Below are positions 15,312 to 23,511 of a stretch of 30,095 nucleotides of DNA, in pieces. Within the stretch, counting starts at the first letter, position 1. Every line of letters begins with the position of its first letter. Made by a program: the position numbers and the translations under genes. Source of the DNA: Azospirillum brasilense (GTDB lineage Bacteria; Pseudomonadota; Alphaproteobacteria; Rickettsiales; UBA3002); NCBI GenBank assembly GCA_003241645.1, contig QFOX01000021.1:1-30095 (forward strand), given 5' to 3'. Below the pieces are notes generated by a model, which did not search any database, was not told the origin of the DNA, and saw only the letters and a program-made list of their open reading frames with translations.

Positions 15312-16301
15312 TCAGGCGACGAGCAACCGCGTCAGCGGGCGCTGGGCACGCGCACCCAGATGGGTGATGATGTCGCTGGCGCAGGCCGAACCAAGGCGGC
15401 CGCATTCGCGAATGTTCATGCCGTGCGTGTACCCATAAAGGAAGCCAGCAGCATAGAGATCGCCCGCACCGGTGGTGTCGATCACCTCATGCACGGGCAC
15501 GGCATCCACATGCGTGCGGCGGCCATCCTTCGTGAGGATCACCGAACCGCGGTCGCCCGTGGTCACGGCCACGATCTCGCATTTGCCCTGCAGCTTGTCG
15601 AGAATGGCGGGGAAATCATCCTCGGGGTAGAGGGCGCGCACTTCCGCTTCGTTGCAGAACAGGATATCCACGTCATGCTCGATCATGCTGAGGAATTCCT
15701 CGCGCGAGCGCTGCACGCAGAACACGTCCGACAGGGTGAAAGCCACTTTCGCGCCATGCTCCTTGGCCAGTTTGAACGCGGTCTTCATGGCCTGCTTGGT
15801 GCAGTCCATGTCCCACATATAGCCCTCGCCATAGACGATCTGCGCGTTGGCGATGAGGCCCGCGTCGATGTCCTGTTCGTACAGCTCGTTGCAGGCACCG
15901 ATGAAGGTGTTCATGGTGCGCTGGCCATCCGGCGTGACCAGGATCAGGCAGCGCGCGGTGGAGCGGCCGGTCTCGGCCGGCGGGGTGCTGAATTCGACGC
16001 CCACGGCCTGCAGGTCGTGGCGGAAAATTTTCCCCAGCTGGTCCTTGAAGACCTTGCCGATGAACGCGGTGCGCGCGCCAAGGCTGGAAAGCCCGGCCAG
16101 CGTATTCGCCGCCGAGCCACCGGATACTTCGGTGCTGGGGCCCATTTTGTTGTAGAGCGTTTCGGCACGCTCCTCATCGATCAGGCACATGGTGCCTTTC
16201 TTCATGTTCTCGCCCACGATGAACGCTTCGTCGGAGAAGCTGAGTACGTCCACGATGGCATTGCCGATAGCCACGACATGGTAGGGTTTGGTTTGTGTCA
16301 T
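15312..16301 (-). CDS. PfkB-family sugar/nucleoside kinase, probable adenosine kinase
   Basis: Cytoplasmic ribokinase-like kinase of 329 aa. The N-terminal PfkB signature SGGSAANTLAGLSSLG (about 60-75) and the C-terminal DTTGAGDLYAAGFLYG (about 278-293), with the catalytic Asp in GAGD, are both intact. The overall pattern (GNAIVDVL at the start, NTFIGACNEL, YGEGYMWD) resembles the alphaproteobacterial proteins annotated as adenosine kinase, which convert adenosine to AMP; substrate identity is inferred. The ATG follows AAGGAG by six bases. That ribosome binding site lies only a few bases after the terminal hairpin of repeat A5, so the repeat forms most of the leader between kdsB and this gene. 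Confidence 0.88.
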   Translation of the reverse strand: MTQTKPYHVVAIGNAIVDVLSFSDEAFIVGENMKKGTMCLIDEERAETLYNKMGPSTEVSGGSAANTLAGLSSLGARTAFIGKVFKDQLGKIFRHDLQAVGVEFSTPPAETGRSTARCLILVTPDGQRTMNTFIGACNELYEQDIDAGLIANAQIVYGEGYMWDMDCTKQAMKTAFKLAKEHGAKVAFTLSDVFCVQRSREEFLSMIEHDVDILFCNEAEVRALYPEDDFPAILDKLQGKCEIVAVTTGDRGSVILTKDGRRTHVDAVPVHEVIDTTGAGDLYAAGFLYGYTHGMNIRECGRLGSACASDIITHLGARAQRPLTRLLVA

Positions 16302-16314
16302 TCTTTTCTCCTTA

Positions 16315-16384
16315 TAGGGGACCTTGTCCCCTACGCTTCGCTTACCCCTGCCGCTTCGCGGCTCGCGCAGCTTCGGCGCTACGC
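16315..16384 (-). repeat. family A repeat, copy A5 (between kdsB and the kinase gene)
   Basis: Read on the minus strand it begins GCGTAGCGCCG like the other copies, has the hairpin GCCGC-GAA-GCGGC, and ends in a perfect 8-base stem TAGGGGAC-AAG-GTCCCCTA (16315-16333). The terminal stem differs in sequence from A1/A2 but is fully paired. The kinase ribosome binding site follows directly. Confidence 0.88.
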
Positions 16385-16392
16385 ATGTGTTT

Positions 16393-17127
16393 TTATGATG
16401 CCTGAATGATTGCCCGCGCCCGCTCTAAGTCCTCGGGCGTGTCCACGCCAAGCGGCACGGTATCTACCACAGCCGCGTCGATACGCAAGCCATGTTCGAG
16501 GGCGCGCAGCTGCTCCAGCTTCTCGCGTTTCTCCAAGGGGCTGGGGGCCAGCGCCACGAAACGCTGCAACGCCGCGCGGCGATAGGCATACACACCGATA
16601 TGGTGGTAGCGCGGCCCGTCGCCGGTGGGGGCGGTGGCGCGGGTGAAATACAGCGCACGCGGGTGTTCCACGCCGTCCGGCTGGGCCAGAATGGCTTTCA
16701 CCACGGCGGGGTTGGTGTGTTCTTCCGCGCGGGTGATGGGGGTCGCCAGCGTGCTGATATCGACCGCCGGGTCGGCCAGCGGTGCCAGCAGGCTTTTCAG
16801 CAGCGCGGGCTCCAGCGTCGGCACATCGCCCTGCAGGTTGATGATCACGTCATACGTACCGGCGGGGTCGAATTTCTGCACCGCTTCCCAGATGCGGTCC
16901 GAGCCGGACGGGTGCGCCGGGTTGGTGAGGATGGCCTCGCCCCCGGCTTCGCGCACGGCGGAGGCGATCTCCTCGGCGTCGCACGCCACCAGCACCGGGC
17001 CGAGGCCCGATTCCTGCGCGCGGCGCAGTACATGCACGATCATGGGGGCGTTGCCGATCTGGGCCAGCGGCTTGCCGGGTAAGCGGGTGGCGGCGAGGCG
17101 TGCGGGAATGACAATAAGCGGTTGCAT
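16393..17127 (-). CDS. kdsB: 3-deoxy-manno-octulosonate cytidylyltransferase (CMP-KDO synthetase)
   Basis: Activates KDO to CMP-KDO for the lipopolysaccharide inner core, so the cell makes an LPS outer membrane. At 244 aa it has the family length. Visible are the N-terminal nucleotide-binding block IPARLAATRLPGKPL (7-21), the conserved NPAHPSGSDRIWEA (about 69-82), INLQGDVP with the metal-binding Asp, and a C-terminal ALEHGLRI followed by GVDTPEDLERAR. It reads towards the kinase gene across repeat A5. On its other side it is divergent from cycM, an arrangement seen in other alphaproteobacteria. Confidence 0.95.
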   Translation of the reverse strand: MQPLIVIPARLAATRLPGKPLAQIGNAPMIVHVLRRAQESGLGPVLVACDAEEIASAVREAGGEAILTNPAHPSGSDRIWEAVQKFDPAGTYDVIINLQGDVPTLEPALLKSLLAPLADPAVDISTLATPITRAEEHTNPAVVKAILAQPDGVEHPRALYFTRATAPTGDGPRYHHIGVYAYRRAALQRFVALAPSPLEKREKLEQLRALEHGLRIDAAVVDTVPLGVDTPEDLERARAIIQAS

Positions 17128-17159
17128 GGGATATAGAAAACCTTGGGCCGGATACAGTA

Positions 17160-17187
17160 TTACTTGCGGCAGCGGATAGCCTATGCT
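17160..17187 (+). promoter_or_regulatory. possible cycM promoter
   Basis: TTACTT (17160-17165) and TATGCT (17182-17187) are separated by 16 bases in the kdsB-cycM divergent gap. Each box has four or so matches to the sigma-70 consensus. The leader would be about 60 bases. This is a weak call made from position and boxes only. Confidence 0.28.
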
Positions 17188-17255
17188 AACCGCCGAGCCA
17201 CAGTCTGCGTTCTAGCGCAGCGGCACAGAATTACAACCACTACCGAGCATGCACC

Positions 17256-17906
17256 ATGTCGTCGAACCTCAACACCAATAAAATCGCAGCAGCCATCGTC
17301 CTCGCCGGCCTCATCGGCATGGTTTCCGGCAAAGTGACCGAATTCCTGTACGATGGTGGCCCGAAACATGCGGGTGGCCACCACGAGGAAGAGCGTGGCT
17401 ACAAAATTGAAGTGACCGAAGAAGTGGCGGGCGGCGGTGCCGCAGCCCCGGCCGTGGCGGCCGACATCTCGGCGCTGTACGCCACGGCGGATGCCGCCGC
17501 GGGCGAATCCTACTTCCAGAAAAAATGCGCCGTGTGCCACAACATCGACAAAGGCGGCGCCAACAAGGTGGGCCCGCATCTGTACGGCGTGATGGGCCGC
17601 GCGGTCGCCAGCGTGGGTGATTTCGGCTATTCGACCGCCATGAAGGACCACGTGAAAGACGCCCCGAAATGGGATTGGGACGCGATGAACAAATTCCAGT
17701 GGGCACCGCGCAAGACCGTGCCCGGCACCATCATGGCCTATGCCGGCACGCCGAAGGACCAGGAGCGCGCCAACCTGATCGTGTACCTGAACAGCAAATC
17801 CGATAGCCCGCTTCCCCTGCCGCCGGTGACCGCCGCGAAGGAAGAAGCGCCTGCTGAAGGCGATGCGAAGGCGGACGCCAAAAAAGAAGACGCTGCGAAG
17901 AAATAA
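17256..17906 (+). CDS. membrane-anchored cytochrome c, CycM type
   Basis: Periplasmic class I cytochrome c held in the inner membrane by an uncleaved N-terminal helix (about residues 9-24). In alphaproteobacteria CycM-type proteins carry electrons from the bc1 complex to terminal oxidases, which fits the petABC operon in this window. The 216 aa protein has heme motif CAVCH (C91, C94, H95) and axial Met in PGTIMAYAG (M160). An Ala/Gly-rich linker (about 58-70) separates anchor and heme domain, and the C-terminus is a Lys/Ala/Glu-rich tail (about 188-216). The ribosome binding site is weak (GAG ten bases before ATG). Confidence 0.9.
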   Translation: MSSNLNTNKIAAAIVLAGLIGMVSGKVTEFLYDGGPKHAGGHHEEERGYKIEVTEEVAGGGAAAPAVAADISALYATADAAAGESYFQKKCAVCHNIDKGGANKVGPHLYGVMGRAVASVGDFGYSTAMKDHVKDAPKWDWDAMNKFQWAPRKTVPGTIMAYAGTPKDQERANLIVYLNSKSDSPLPLPPVTAAKEEAPAEGDAKADAKKEDAAKK

Positions 17907-17917
17907 ACGCGTCTTTA

Positions 17918-17933
17918 CCCGGTGTTAACCGGG
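17918..17933 (+). terminator. hairpin after cycM, possible terminator
   Basis: A perfect stem, CCCGGT-GTTA-ACCGGG, starts 12 bases after the cycM stop. There is no T-run after it, so it may only be an mRNA-end stabilising hairpin. Confidence 0.35.
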
Positions 17934-17972
17934 CTGTGGCATAGTATTCCTTGAAACAATGGGGTGTGCCGC

Positions 17973-18449
17973 ATGTTGGGTTTCATTATCTTTCTGGCGA
18001 TCGGCTGGGGCATTTACCGCGCTGCCAAACGCAAAGGCTCGCTGGAAGGGCTGCTGGCCCACGTGGTCGATCCCAAAACCAGCGACGAGAAGAAACGCGG
18101 CACGCGCTGGCTGATCGCGGCCGTGGTGGTGGCGAATTTTGCGCAGGCCAGCCTGAAGAACGCCCACCGCAGCGGCGAGGTGGCCGACTGGGTGCTGGGC
18201 GGCCTGTGGGCGGCGGGCATGGCCTACTGCATGTGGCGCAGCTGGCAGTATCTGTATTTCGGCAGAAAGGCCGCGGCGACCCCGCACGCCAAACAACCTG
18301 CCCCGACCCACCACGCTGCCCCGACCCATGCGGTGAGCCCGGTGGCCTCGCACCGGCTGCCGGGCGGCACGTTGCATGCGGCGTCGGCCAAGCCCCATGC
18401 GTCACACGCGCCTAAAAAATCGAACGATAAGCAGTTCCAGCAACTGTAA
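17973..18449 (+). CDS. hypothetical small membrane protein
   Basis: I do not recognise this 158 aa protein. It starts with a hydrophobic segment (residues 2-14) followed by positive charges. A second segment lies near 47-58 and a third near 75-90, and the tail (about 97-158) is rich in His, Pro, Ala and Lys and probably disordered. Start choice: ATG 17973 gives the hydrophobic N-terminus; a GTG at 17964 is a possible alternative. It lies between cycM and nfeD on the same strand with moderate spacing. No function is proposed. Confidence 0.65.
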   Translation: MLGFIIFLAIGWGIYRAAKRKGSLEGLLAHVVDPKTSDEKKRGTRWLIAAVVVANFAQASLKNAHRSGEVADWVLGGLWAAGMAYCMWRSWQYLYFGRKAAATPHAKQPAPTHHAAPTHAVSPVASHRLPGGTLHAASAKPHASHAPKKSNDKQFQQL

Positions 18450-18503
18450 TCGCTACCCCATGCCGCGCGAGGCATGGCATAATGGCACCCTAGGGAGGAT
18501 CTC

Positions 18504-18947
18504 ATGACCGCAGCAGTCTATTGGTTGGTAGCAGGCGCCGCATTGCTGGCGCTGGAAGCATTCGGGGTGCCGGGCATCGGCTTCCTGTTCGCCGGGCTTG
18601 GCGCGCTGATCGTCGGGCTGGTGGTGCAGGCCGGGCTGGTGGCCGAGGGCGCATTCATCGCGCAATGGGCCATTTTCTTCCTCAGCACCACGCTGTTCGC
18701 CCTGCTGCTGTGGAAGAAGCTGAAAAGCTGGCGGCTGAACCCCAACGCCCCGCAATATTCGAACATGGTCGGCACCGAAGCGGTGGTGACCCAGCCGCTG
18801 ATCGGCGATGCCGTGGGTGAGGTGCGCTGGTCCGGCACGCTGATGCGTGCCCGCCTGCACGATGCAACCACGGGCGACGCCGCGCTGGGCACCACGGTGA
18901 TCGTGCGTGCCATGGACGGCAACGTGCTGCTGGTCGCGCCGAAATAA
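18504..18947 (+). CDS. NfeD-family membrane protein
   Basis: A 147 aa NfeD/YbbK-type protein. The N-terminal half has two or three membrane helices (about 3-43 and 50-70) and the C-terminal half a small beta-barrel OB-like domain beginning near VGTEAVVTQPL and ending VIVRAMDGNVLLV. NfeD proteins act with SPFH/stomatin partners, typically encoded next door, and such a partner is present two genes downstream (19483). The ribosome binding site GGGAGGA is strong. The stop overlaps the next ATG in a TAATG arrangement (18945-18949). Confidence 0.9.
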   Translation: MTAAVYWLVAGAALLALEAFGVPGIGFLFAGLGALIVGLVVQAGLVAEGAFIAQWAIFFLSTTLFALLLWKKLKSWRLNPNAPQYSNMVGTEAVVTQPLIGDAVGEVRWSGTLMRARLHDATTGDAALGTTVIVRAMDGNVLLVAPK

Positions 18948-19369
18948 TGGCCGACGAGGAACAGAACGCCCTCGGCCGCTATCTGGACCCCACCGCCGCC
19001 ACCGTAGAGGCGTCGTTCCGCCGCATCCTGCCCGATACTGCCCGTGGCAACCAGATGTTCGATCTCGTGCGCCTGGTGCTTTCGGCAGCAAGCCTGCTGT
19101 TCGCTGCCGCCTACCTGCTGGGCGGCGTATTGATGGTGGGCATCACCGGCATCGTCGCCTACAGCATGTGGCGCAATGGCGAACCGTTCGGCTGGATCCT
19201 GCTGCTGCCGGCCAGCGCCGCCTTCGCCTGTTTATGGCTGGGCATCGGCAAATGGAGAGAGGGCCGCGCCATCATCCGTAAGGGCATGGTCAGCACCGCC
19301 ATGGCAGTCACGGGCGAGATCCCCCATCCGGCCGGCCGCCGCGCGGATGCGCAGACGCAAAAACTGTAA
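18947..19369 (+). CDS. hypothetical membrane protein between nfeD and the SPFH gene
   Basis: I do not recognise this 140 aa protein. The N-terminal 35 residues are charged and probably cytoplasmic. Two hydrophobic segments follow (about 43-70 and 80-101), then a basic stretch and a short soluble tail. It is translationally coupled to nfeD (TAATG overlap) and precedes the SPFH gene, so it may belong to the same membrane complex. That link is from position only. Confidence 0.7.
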   Translation: MADEEQNALGRYLDPTAATVEASFRRILPDTARGNQMFDLVRLVLSAASLLFAAAYLLGGVLMVGITGIVAYSMWRNGEPFGWILLLPASAAFACLWLGIGKWREGRAIIRKGMVSTAMAVTGEIPHPAGRRADAQTQKL

Positions 19370-19482
19370 GCGCGCCACACCCCTGCAAAAAAACTCGAGC
19401 CCCACTGCCCGCCCGCCGATTAGTTTGGCGTGGCCCATGCGGCTGCGTTAGCGTGGCGGCATTATTCTCAAGGGAGTTATCT

Positions 19483-20448
19483 ATGTTCGGTGCAGTATTC
19501 TTTGCGGTGATCGGCTTTGTCGCCATCCTCGTTATTTTCAAAGGCGTGAAGATCGTGCCGCAACAGCAGGCATGGATCATCGAGAAACTCGGTAAATTCG
19601 ACCGCCAGCTGCTGCCCGGCCTGAACCTGCTCATCCCCTTCATCGAGCGCGTGGCCTACAAGCACAGCCTGAAAGAGTTCGCCTACGATGTGCAGGAACA
19701 GCCCGCCATCACCCGCGACAACGTGACCATGATGATGGACGGCGTGCTGTACCTGCGCATCATCGATCCCGTACAGGCGAGCTACGGCGTGAGCGACCCC
19801 ATCTACGCGGTCAGCCAGCTGGCGCAGACCACCATGCGCTCCGAGATCGGTAAGCTCAGCCTCGACCAGTGCTTCGAGGAGCGCGAAACGCTCAACGCCA
19901 ACATCGTGACCGCGATCAACCAGGCGTCGCAGACCTGGGGCATCCAGTGCATGCGCTACGAGATCAAGAACATCACCCCGCCGAATTCCGTGCTGAAAGC
20001 GATGGAATTGCAAGTCGCCGCCGAACGCCAGAAGCGCGCGGAGATCCTGCAATCCGAAGGCCAGCGCCAATCGAAGATCAACATGGCCGAAGGGGCGAAG
20101 CAGGAAGTGGTGCTGAATTCCGAAGCCGCACTGACCGATCAGGTCAACCGCGCGAAGGGTGAGGCGGAAGCCATCATCGCCGTGGCGGAAGCGACCGCGA
20201 AGGGCATCGAGCTGATCGCCGCGGCGATCTCGCGCCCCAGCGGCGAAGATGCCATCTCGCTGCGCGTGGCCGAGCAATACGTGGCCGCCTTCGAGAAGCT
20301 CGCGAAGCACAGCACCACCGTGCTGCTGCCCGCCAACGCGAACGACACCGGCAGCATGGTGGCGCAGGCGCTGACCGTGTTCGACCAGATCAAGGCGCGT
20401 AGCGGTGAAGCCAAGGCCGTGAGCGGCCCTTGGAAAAAGGATGCGTAA
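19483..20448 (+). CDS. SPFH/stomatin-family protein (QmcA-like)
   Basis: Band-7/SPFH protein of 321 aa with an N-terminal membrane helix (about 3-20), then an SPFH domain (VPQQQAWIIEKLGKFDRQL, DGVLYLRIIDPVQASYGV) and a long Ala/Glu-rich coiled coil (about 175-250). It resembles E. coli QmcA and the stomatin partners of NfeD, which form oligomeric rings in membrane microdomains and control membrane proteases. Start choice: ATG 19483 follows AAGGGAG and begins with the anchor. The upstream extension to 19453 lacks a ribosome binding site. It overlaps the yejA start by eight bases, so expression may be coupled. Confidence 0.93.
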   Translation: MFGAVFFAVIGFVAILVIFKGVKIVPQQQAWIIEKLGKFDRQLLPGLNLLIPFIERVAYKHSLKEFAYDVQEQPAITRDNVTMMMDGVLYLRIIDPVQASYGVSDPIYAVSQLAQTTMRSEIGKLSLDQCFEERETLNANIVTAINQASQTWGIQCMRYEIKNITPPNSVLKAMELQVAAERQKRAEILQSEGQRQSKINMAEGAKQEVVLNSEAALTDQVNRAKGEAEAIIAVAEATAKGIELIAAAISRPSGEDAISLRVAEQYVAAFEKLAKHSTTVLLPANANDTGSMVAQALTVFDQIKARSGEAKAVSGPWKKDA

Positions 20449-22417
20449 CCTGAAGCGCCTCCTCCTCACCTTACTGCTGATCGGGGTTGCGGTGCCGGCA
20501 CAGGCAGCGCACGGCATTGCGCTGTTCGGCCAGCTGAAATACCCGCCGGGCTTCCGCCATTTCGAATACGTGAACCCGAACGCGCCCAAGGGCGGCACGC
20601 TGAAACTTTCCTATTCCGCGCCGTTCGATTCGGTGAACCCCTACATCCTGAAAGGGGTCGGCGCGCCGGGCGTGTCGCAATACCTGTTCCAGTCGCTGAT
20701 GACGCCAAGCTACGACGAGCCGCAAAGCTATTACGGGCTCATCGCGCAATCGGTCTATCTGGCGCCGGATCGCTCCTACGCCGAGTTCACGCTGAACCGC
20801 CGTGCCAAGTGGCATGACGGCAAGCCCATCACCGTGGACGACGTGATCTGGAGCTTCAACACGCTGAAAGAAAAAGGCCACCCGGTCTACCGCGTCACCT
20901 ACGCCCCCATCGCCAGCGCCGAGAAGGTCGGCCCGCGCACGGTGCGCTTCACGTTCGACGACGTGGAACATCGCGAGCTGCCCATCATCGCGGCCAGCAT
21001 GCCGGTGCTGCCCAAGCATTATTACGAGAAGGTCGCGTTCGACAAATCCTCGCTCGAGCCGCCCGTGGGCAGCGGGCCGTACAAAATCACCGCCATTGAT
21101 GCGGGCCGCTCCATCACCTTCACCCGCGTGAAGGATTTCTGGGCCGCCAAACTGCCCACCGAAGTGGGCATGAACAATTTCGATACCATCCGCATCGATG
21201 TGTACCGCGACGACGTGGTGGCGCTGGAGGGCATCAAATCCGGCCAGTTCGATTACTACGAGGAATACATCGCCCGCAACTGGGCCACCGCCTACGATCA
21301 GGTGCCCGCGGTCAAGCGCGGCGACCTCATCAAGACCAAGATCAACCACAAGATCCCGCGCGGCATGCAGGCCTTCATGTTCAACACGCGCCGCGAAAAA
21401 TTCGCCGACGCGCGGGTGCGCGAAGCCATCGGCCTGACGCTCGATTTCCAGTGGATGAACAAAACGCTGTTCTACAACGCCTACGAGCGCAACTACAGCT
21501 ACTTCCAGAACAACGACCCGTTCATGGCCACCGGCCTGCCGCAAGGGCCCGAACTTGCCTTGCTTGAGCCGTACCGCGAACAGCTGCCATCCTCCGTGTT
21601 CGCGCAGCCCTTCACCAATCCCACCACCGCGGGCGACGGCTATGCCCGCGCCAACCTGATTCGTGCGCAGCAATTGCTGAACGAGGCAGGCTGGGTGATG
21701 AAAGATGGCAAACGCACCCACGCCGAATCGGGCGAGGTGCTCACCGTGGAATTCCTGATGACGCAGCGCACGTTCGAGCGCGTCGTCGGCATCATGCGCG
21801 AGAATTTGCGCAAGCTGGGCATCGATTCCACCTTCCGCTACGTGGATGCCTCGCAATACCAGCGCCGCGTCGATAAACGCAATTTCGACATCGTCAGCAT
21901 CTGGTGGAACCAGGGCCTGAACTTCCCTGGCTCGGAGCAGTTCACCTTCTGGCATTCCTCGGAAGCCGATAAGGAAGGCAGCCAGAATATCGGCGGGGTG
22001 AAGAACCCGGTGGTGGACGATCTGGTACAGCGCATCAACCGTGCCCAGACCATGGAGCAGCTGGCCCCCGCCGCCAAGGCGCTGGACCGCGTGCTGCTGT
22101 GGAACCATTACGTGATCCCGCACTGGTACATGAGCGCGTGGCGCGTGGTGTACTGGAACAAGTTCGGCCGCCCGAAGATCACGCCCGCCTACAATATCGC
22201 GCTGGATAGCTGGTGGTACGAGCCGCAGAAATCCACCCCCACGGTGGCTGGCCAGCAACGCGTGACCAAAGTGAAGTACCACCGCATCGGGCCGGTCGAA
22301 AAATCAACGCCACCGTCTACCAACAGCGTAGCGCCGCAGCTGCGCGAGCCGCTGGCGGCAGGGGTCAGCGAAGCGAAGGGGGAGGGCCACGCCCCCCTTC
22401 AGGAGACGCTCCCATGA
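20441..22417 (+). CDS. yejA: YejA-type peptide-binding protein, with repeat-encoded C-terminal tail
   Basis: Periplasmic solute-binding protein (SBP_bac_5 family) of the YejABEF peptide importer, which takes up oligopeptides including microcin C-type compounds in E. coli. The 658 aa protein has a signal peptide (cleavage at AQA-AHG, residues 22/23), YVNPNAPKGGTL, the conserved GSGPYKI block and IWWNQGLNFPGSEQFTFWHS. The usual family end is near YNIALDSWWYEPQ (about residue 590). The remaining tail is longer than normal and its last part (about 629-653) is encoded by repeat A3. The stop overlaps the yejB ATG (ATGA). The tail probably does not touch the peptide-binding cleft. Confidence 0.94.
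   Translation: MRNLKRLLLTLLLIGVAVPAQAAHGIALFGQLKYPPGFRHFEYVNPNAPKGGTLKLSYSAPFDSVNPYILKGVGAPGVSQYLFQSLMTPSYDEPQSYYGLIAQSVYLAPDRSYAEFTLNRRAKWHDGKPITVDDVIWSFNTLKEKGHPVYRVTYAPIASAEKVGPRTVRFTFDDVEHRELPIIAASMPVLPKHYYEKVAFDKSSLEPPVGSGPYKITAIDAGRSITFTRVKDFWAAKLPTEVGMNNFDTIRIDVYRDDVVALEGIKSGQFDYYEEYIARNWATAYDQVPAVKRGDLIKTKINHKIPRGMQAFMFNTRREKFADARVREAIGLTLDFQWMNKTLFYNAYERNYSYFQNNDPFMATGLPQGPELALLEPYREQLPSSVFAQPFTNPTTAGDGYARANLIRAQQLLNEAGWVMKDGKRTHAESGEVLTVEFLMTQRTFERVVGIMRENLRKLGIDSTFRYVDASQYQRRVDKRNFDIVSIWWNQGLNFPGSEQFTFWHSSEADKEGSQNIGGVKNPVVDDLVQRINRAQTMEQLAPAAKALDRVLLWNHYVIPHWYMSAWRVVYWNKFGRPKITPAYNIALDSWWYEPQKSTPTVAGQQRVTKVKYHRIGPVEKSTPPSTNSVAPQLREPLAAGVSEAKGEGHAPLQETLP
22326..22399 (+). repeat. 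family A repeat, copy A3 (3' end of yejA)
   Basis: A diverged 74-base copy that begins GCGTAGCGCCGCAG, keeps GCCGC-TG-GCGGC and CAGGGGT, and ends in a G-rich/C-rich arm (GAAGGGGGAGG and GCCCCCCTT). Small indels put its two halves in different frames relative to A1/A2, yet yejA stays open through it. The yejB ribosome binding site AGGAG follows one base after the repeat. Confidence 0.82.
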
Positions 22418-23511
22418 CCGGTTACATCCTGCGCCGCCTGATGCTGATGGTGCCCACCTTGCTGGGCATCCTGCTCATCAATTTTGCCATCATCCAGGCC
22501 GCCCCGGGCGGGCCGGTGGAACAGATGGTGGCCAAGCTGAACAACCCCACCGCCGGCGGCGCCAGCGAGCGCATGGCCGGTGGCGGCGACCTTGGGGCCA
22601 GCGCCGCCAGCATGCAGCAGAGCGGGCAGAACGGCTACCGCGGTGGGCAAGGCATTGACCCCGATCTGATCGCCGACCTCGAGCGGCAATACGGCTTCGA
22701 CAAACCACCGGTGGAGCGTTTCTTCCTGATGGTGAAGAACTACGCGCGGTTCGATTTCGGCAACAGCTTCTTCCGCGACCGCGCGGTGATCGACCTCATC
22801 TTGGAGAAACTCCCCGTCTCCATCACGCTGGGGCTATGGACCACGCTGCTGATCTACCTTGTGTCGATTCCGCTGGGCATCAAAAAGGCCGTGCGCGACG
22901 GCTCCGCGTTCGATGTGTGGTCCAGCGCCATCGTGGTGGTGGGGCAGGCCATTCCCAGCTTCTTATTTGCCATTCTGCTACTCATCCTGTTCGCGGGGGG
23001 CAGCTATTTGCAGTGGTTCCCGCTGCGCGGCCTCACGTCGGACGATTGGGAATCGCTCAGCCTTGTTGGCAAGGCGGCGGATTACCTCTGGCACATCGCC
23101 CTTCCCGTGCTGTCCATGGTAATCGGCGGCTTCGCCTCGCTCACCCTGCTGACGAAGAACAGCTTCATCGAAGAGATCTCGAAACAATACGTGATGACCG
23201 CGCGCGCCAAAGGCCTGCCCGAGCGCCGCGTGCTGTACCGCCACGTGTTCCGCAACGCCATGCTCATCGTCATCGCGGGGCTGCCCGCGGCCCTCATCTC
23301 CATCCTGTTCACGGGCTCGCTCATCATCGAGGTGATCTTCTCGCTGGATGGGCTGGGCCTGCTGGGCTTCGAGGCGGCGCTGAGCCGCGACTACCCGGTC
23401 ATGTTTGGCACGCTGTTCATCTTCACGCTGATTGGGCTGGTACTGAAACTGCTGGGTGACATCACCTACATGCTGGTCGATCCGCGCATCGATTTCGAGC
23501 GGAGGCACTAG
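22414..23511 (+). CDS. yejB: peptide ABC transporter permease YejB
   Basis: Inner-membrane permease of the YejABEF importer, 365 aa, with about six helices. It matches E. coli YejB closely in pattern: INFAIIQAAPGGPVEQ (about 21-36), GYRGGQGIDPDLIADLERQYGFDKP, VSIPLGIKKAVRDGS, FFPLRGL-type loops, and the BPD_transp_1 EAA-type loop with TARAKGLPERRVLYRHVFRNAM. The C-terminus DPRIDFERRH is typical. AGGAG nine bases before ATG 22414 decides the start. It overlaps the yejA stop by ATGA, and yejE starts immediately after its stop. Confidence 0.96.
   Translation: MTGYILRRLMLMVPTLLGILLINFAIIQAAPGGPVEQMVAKLNNPTAGGASERMAGGGDLGASAASMQQSGQNGYRGGQGIDPDLIADLERQYGFDKPPVERFFLMVKNYARFDFGNSFFRDRAVIDLILEKLPVSITLGLWTTLLIYLVSIPLGIKKAVRDGSAFDVWSSAIVVVGQAIPSFLFAILLLILFAGGSYLQWFPLRGLTSDDWESLSLVGKAADYLWHIALPVLSMVIGGFASLTLLTKNSFIEEISKQYVMTARAKGLPERRVLYRHVFRNAMLIVIAGLPAALISILFTGSLIIEVIFSLDGLGLLGFEAALSRDYPVMFGTLFIFTLIGLVLKLLGDITYMLVDPRIDFERRH

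Noticed and set aside
20471..22282. Roughly 600-codon open frame on the minus strand opposite yejA
   Set aside because: It has no family resemblance, while the plus strand encodes a clear YejA. It is a GC-driven shadow.
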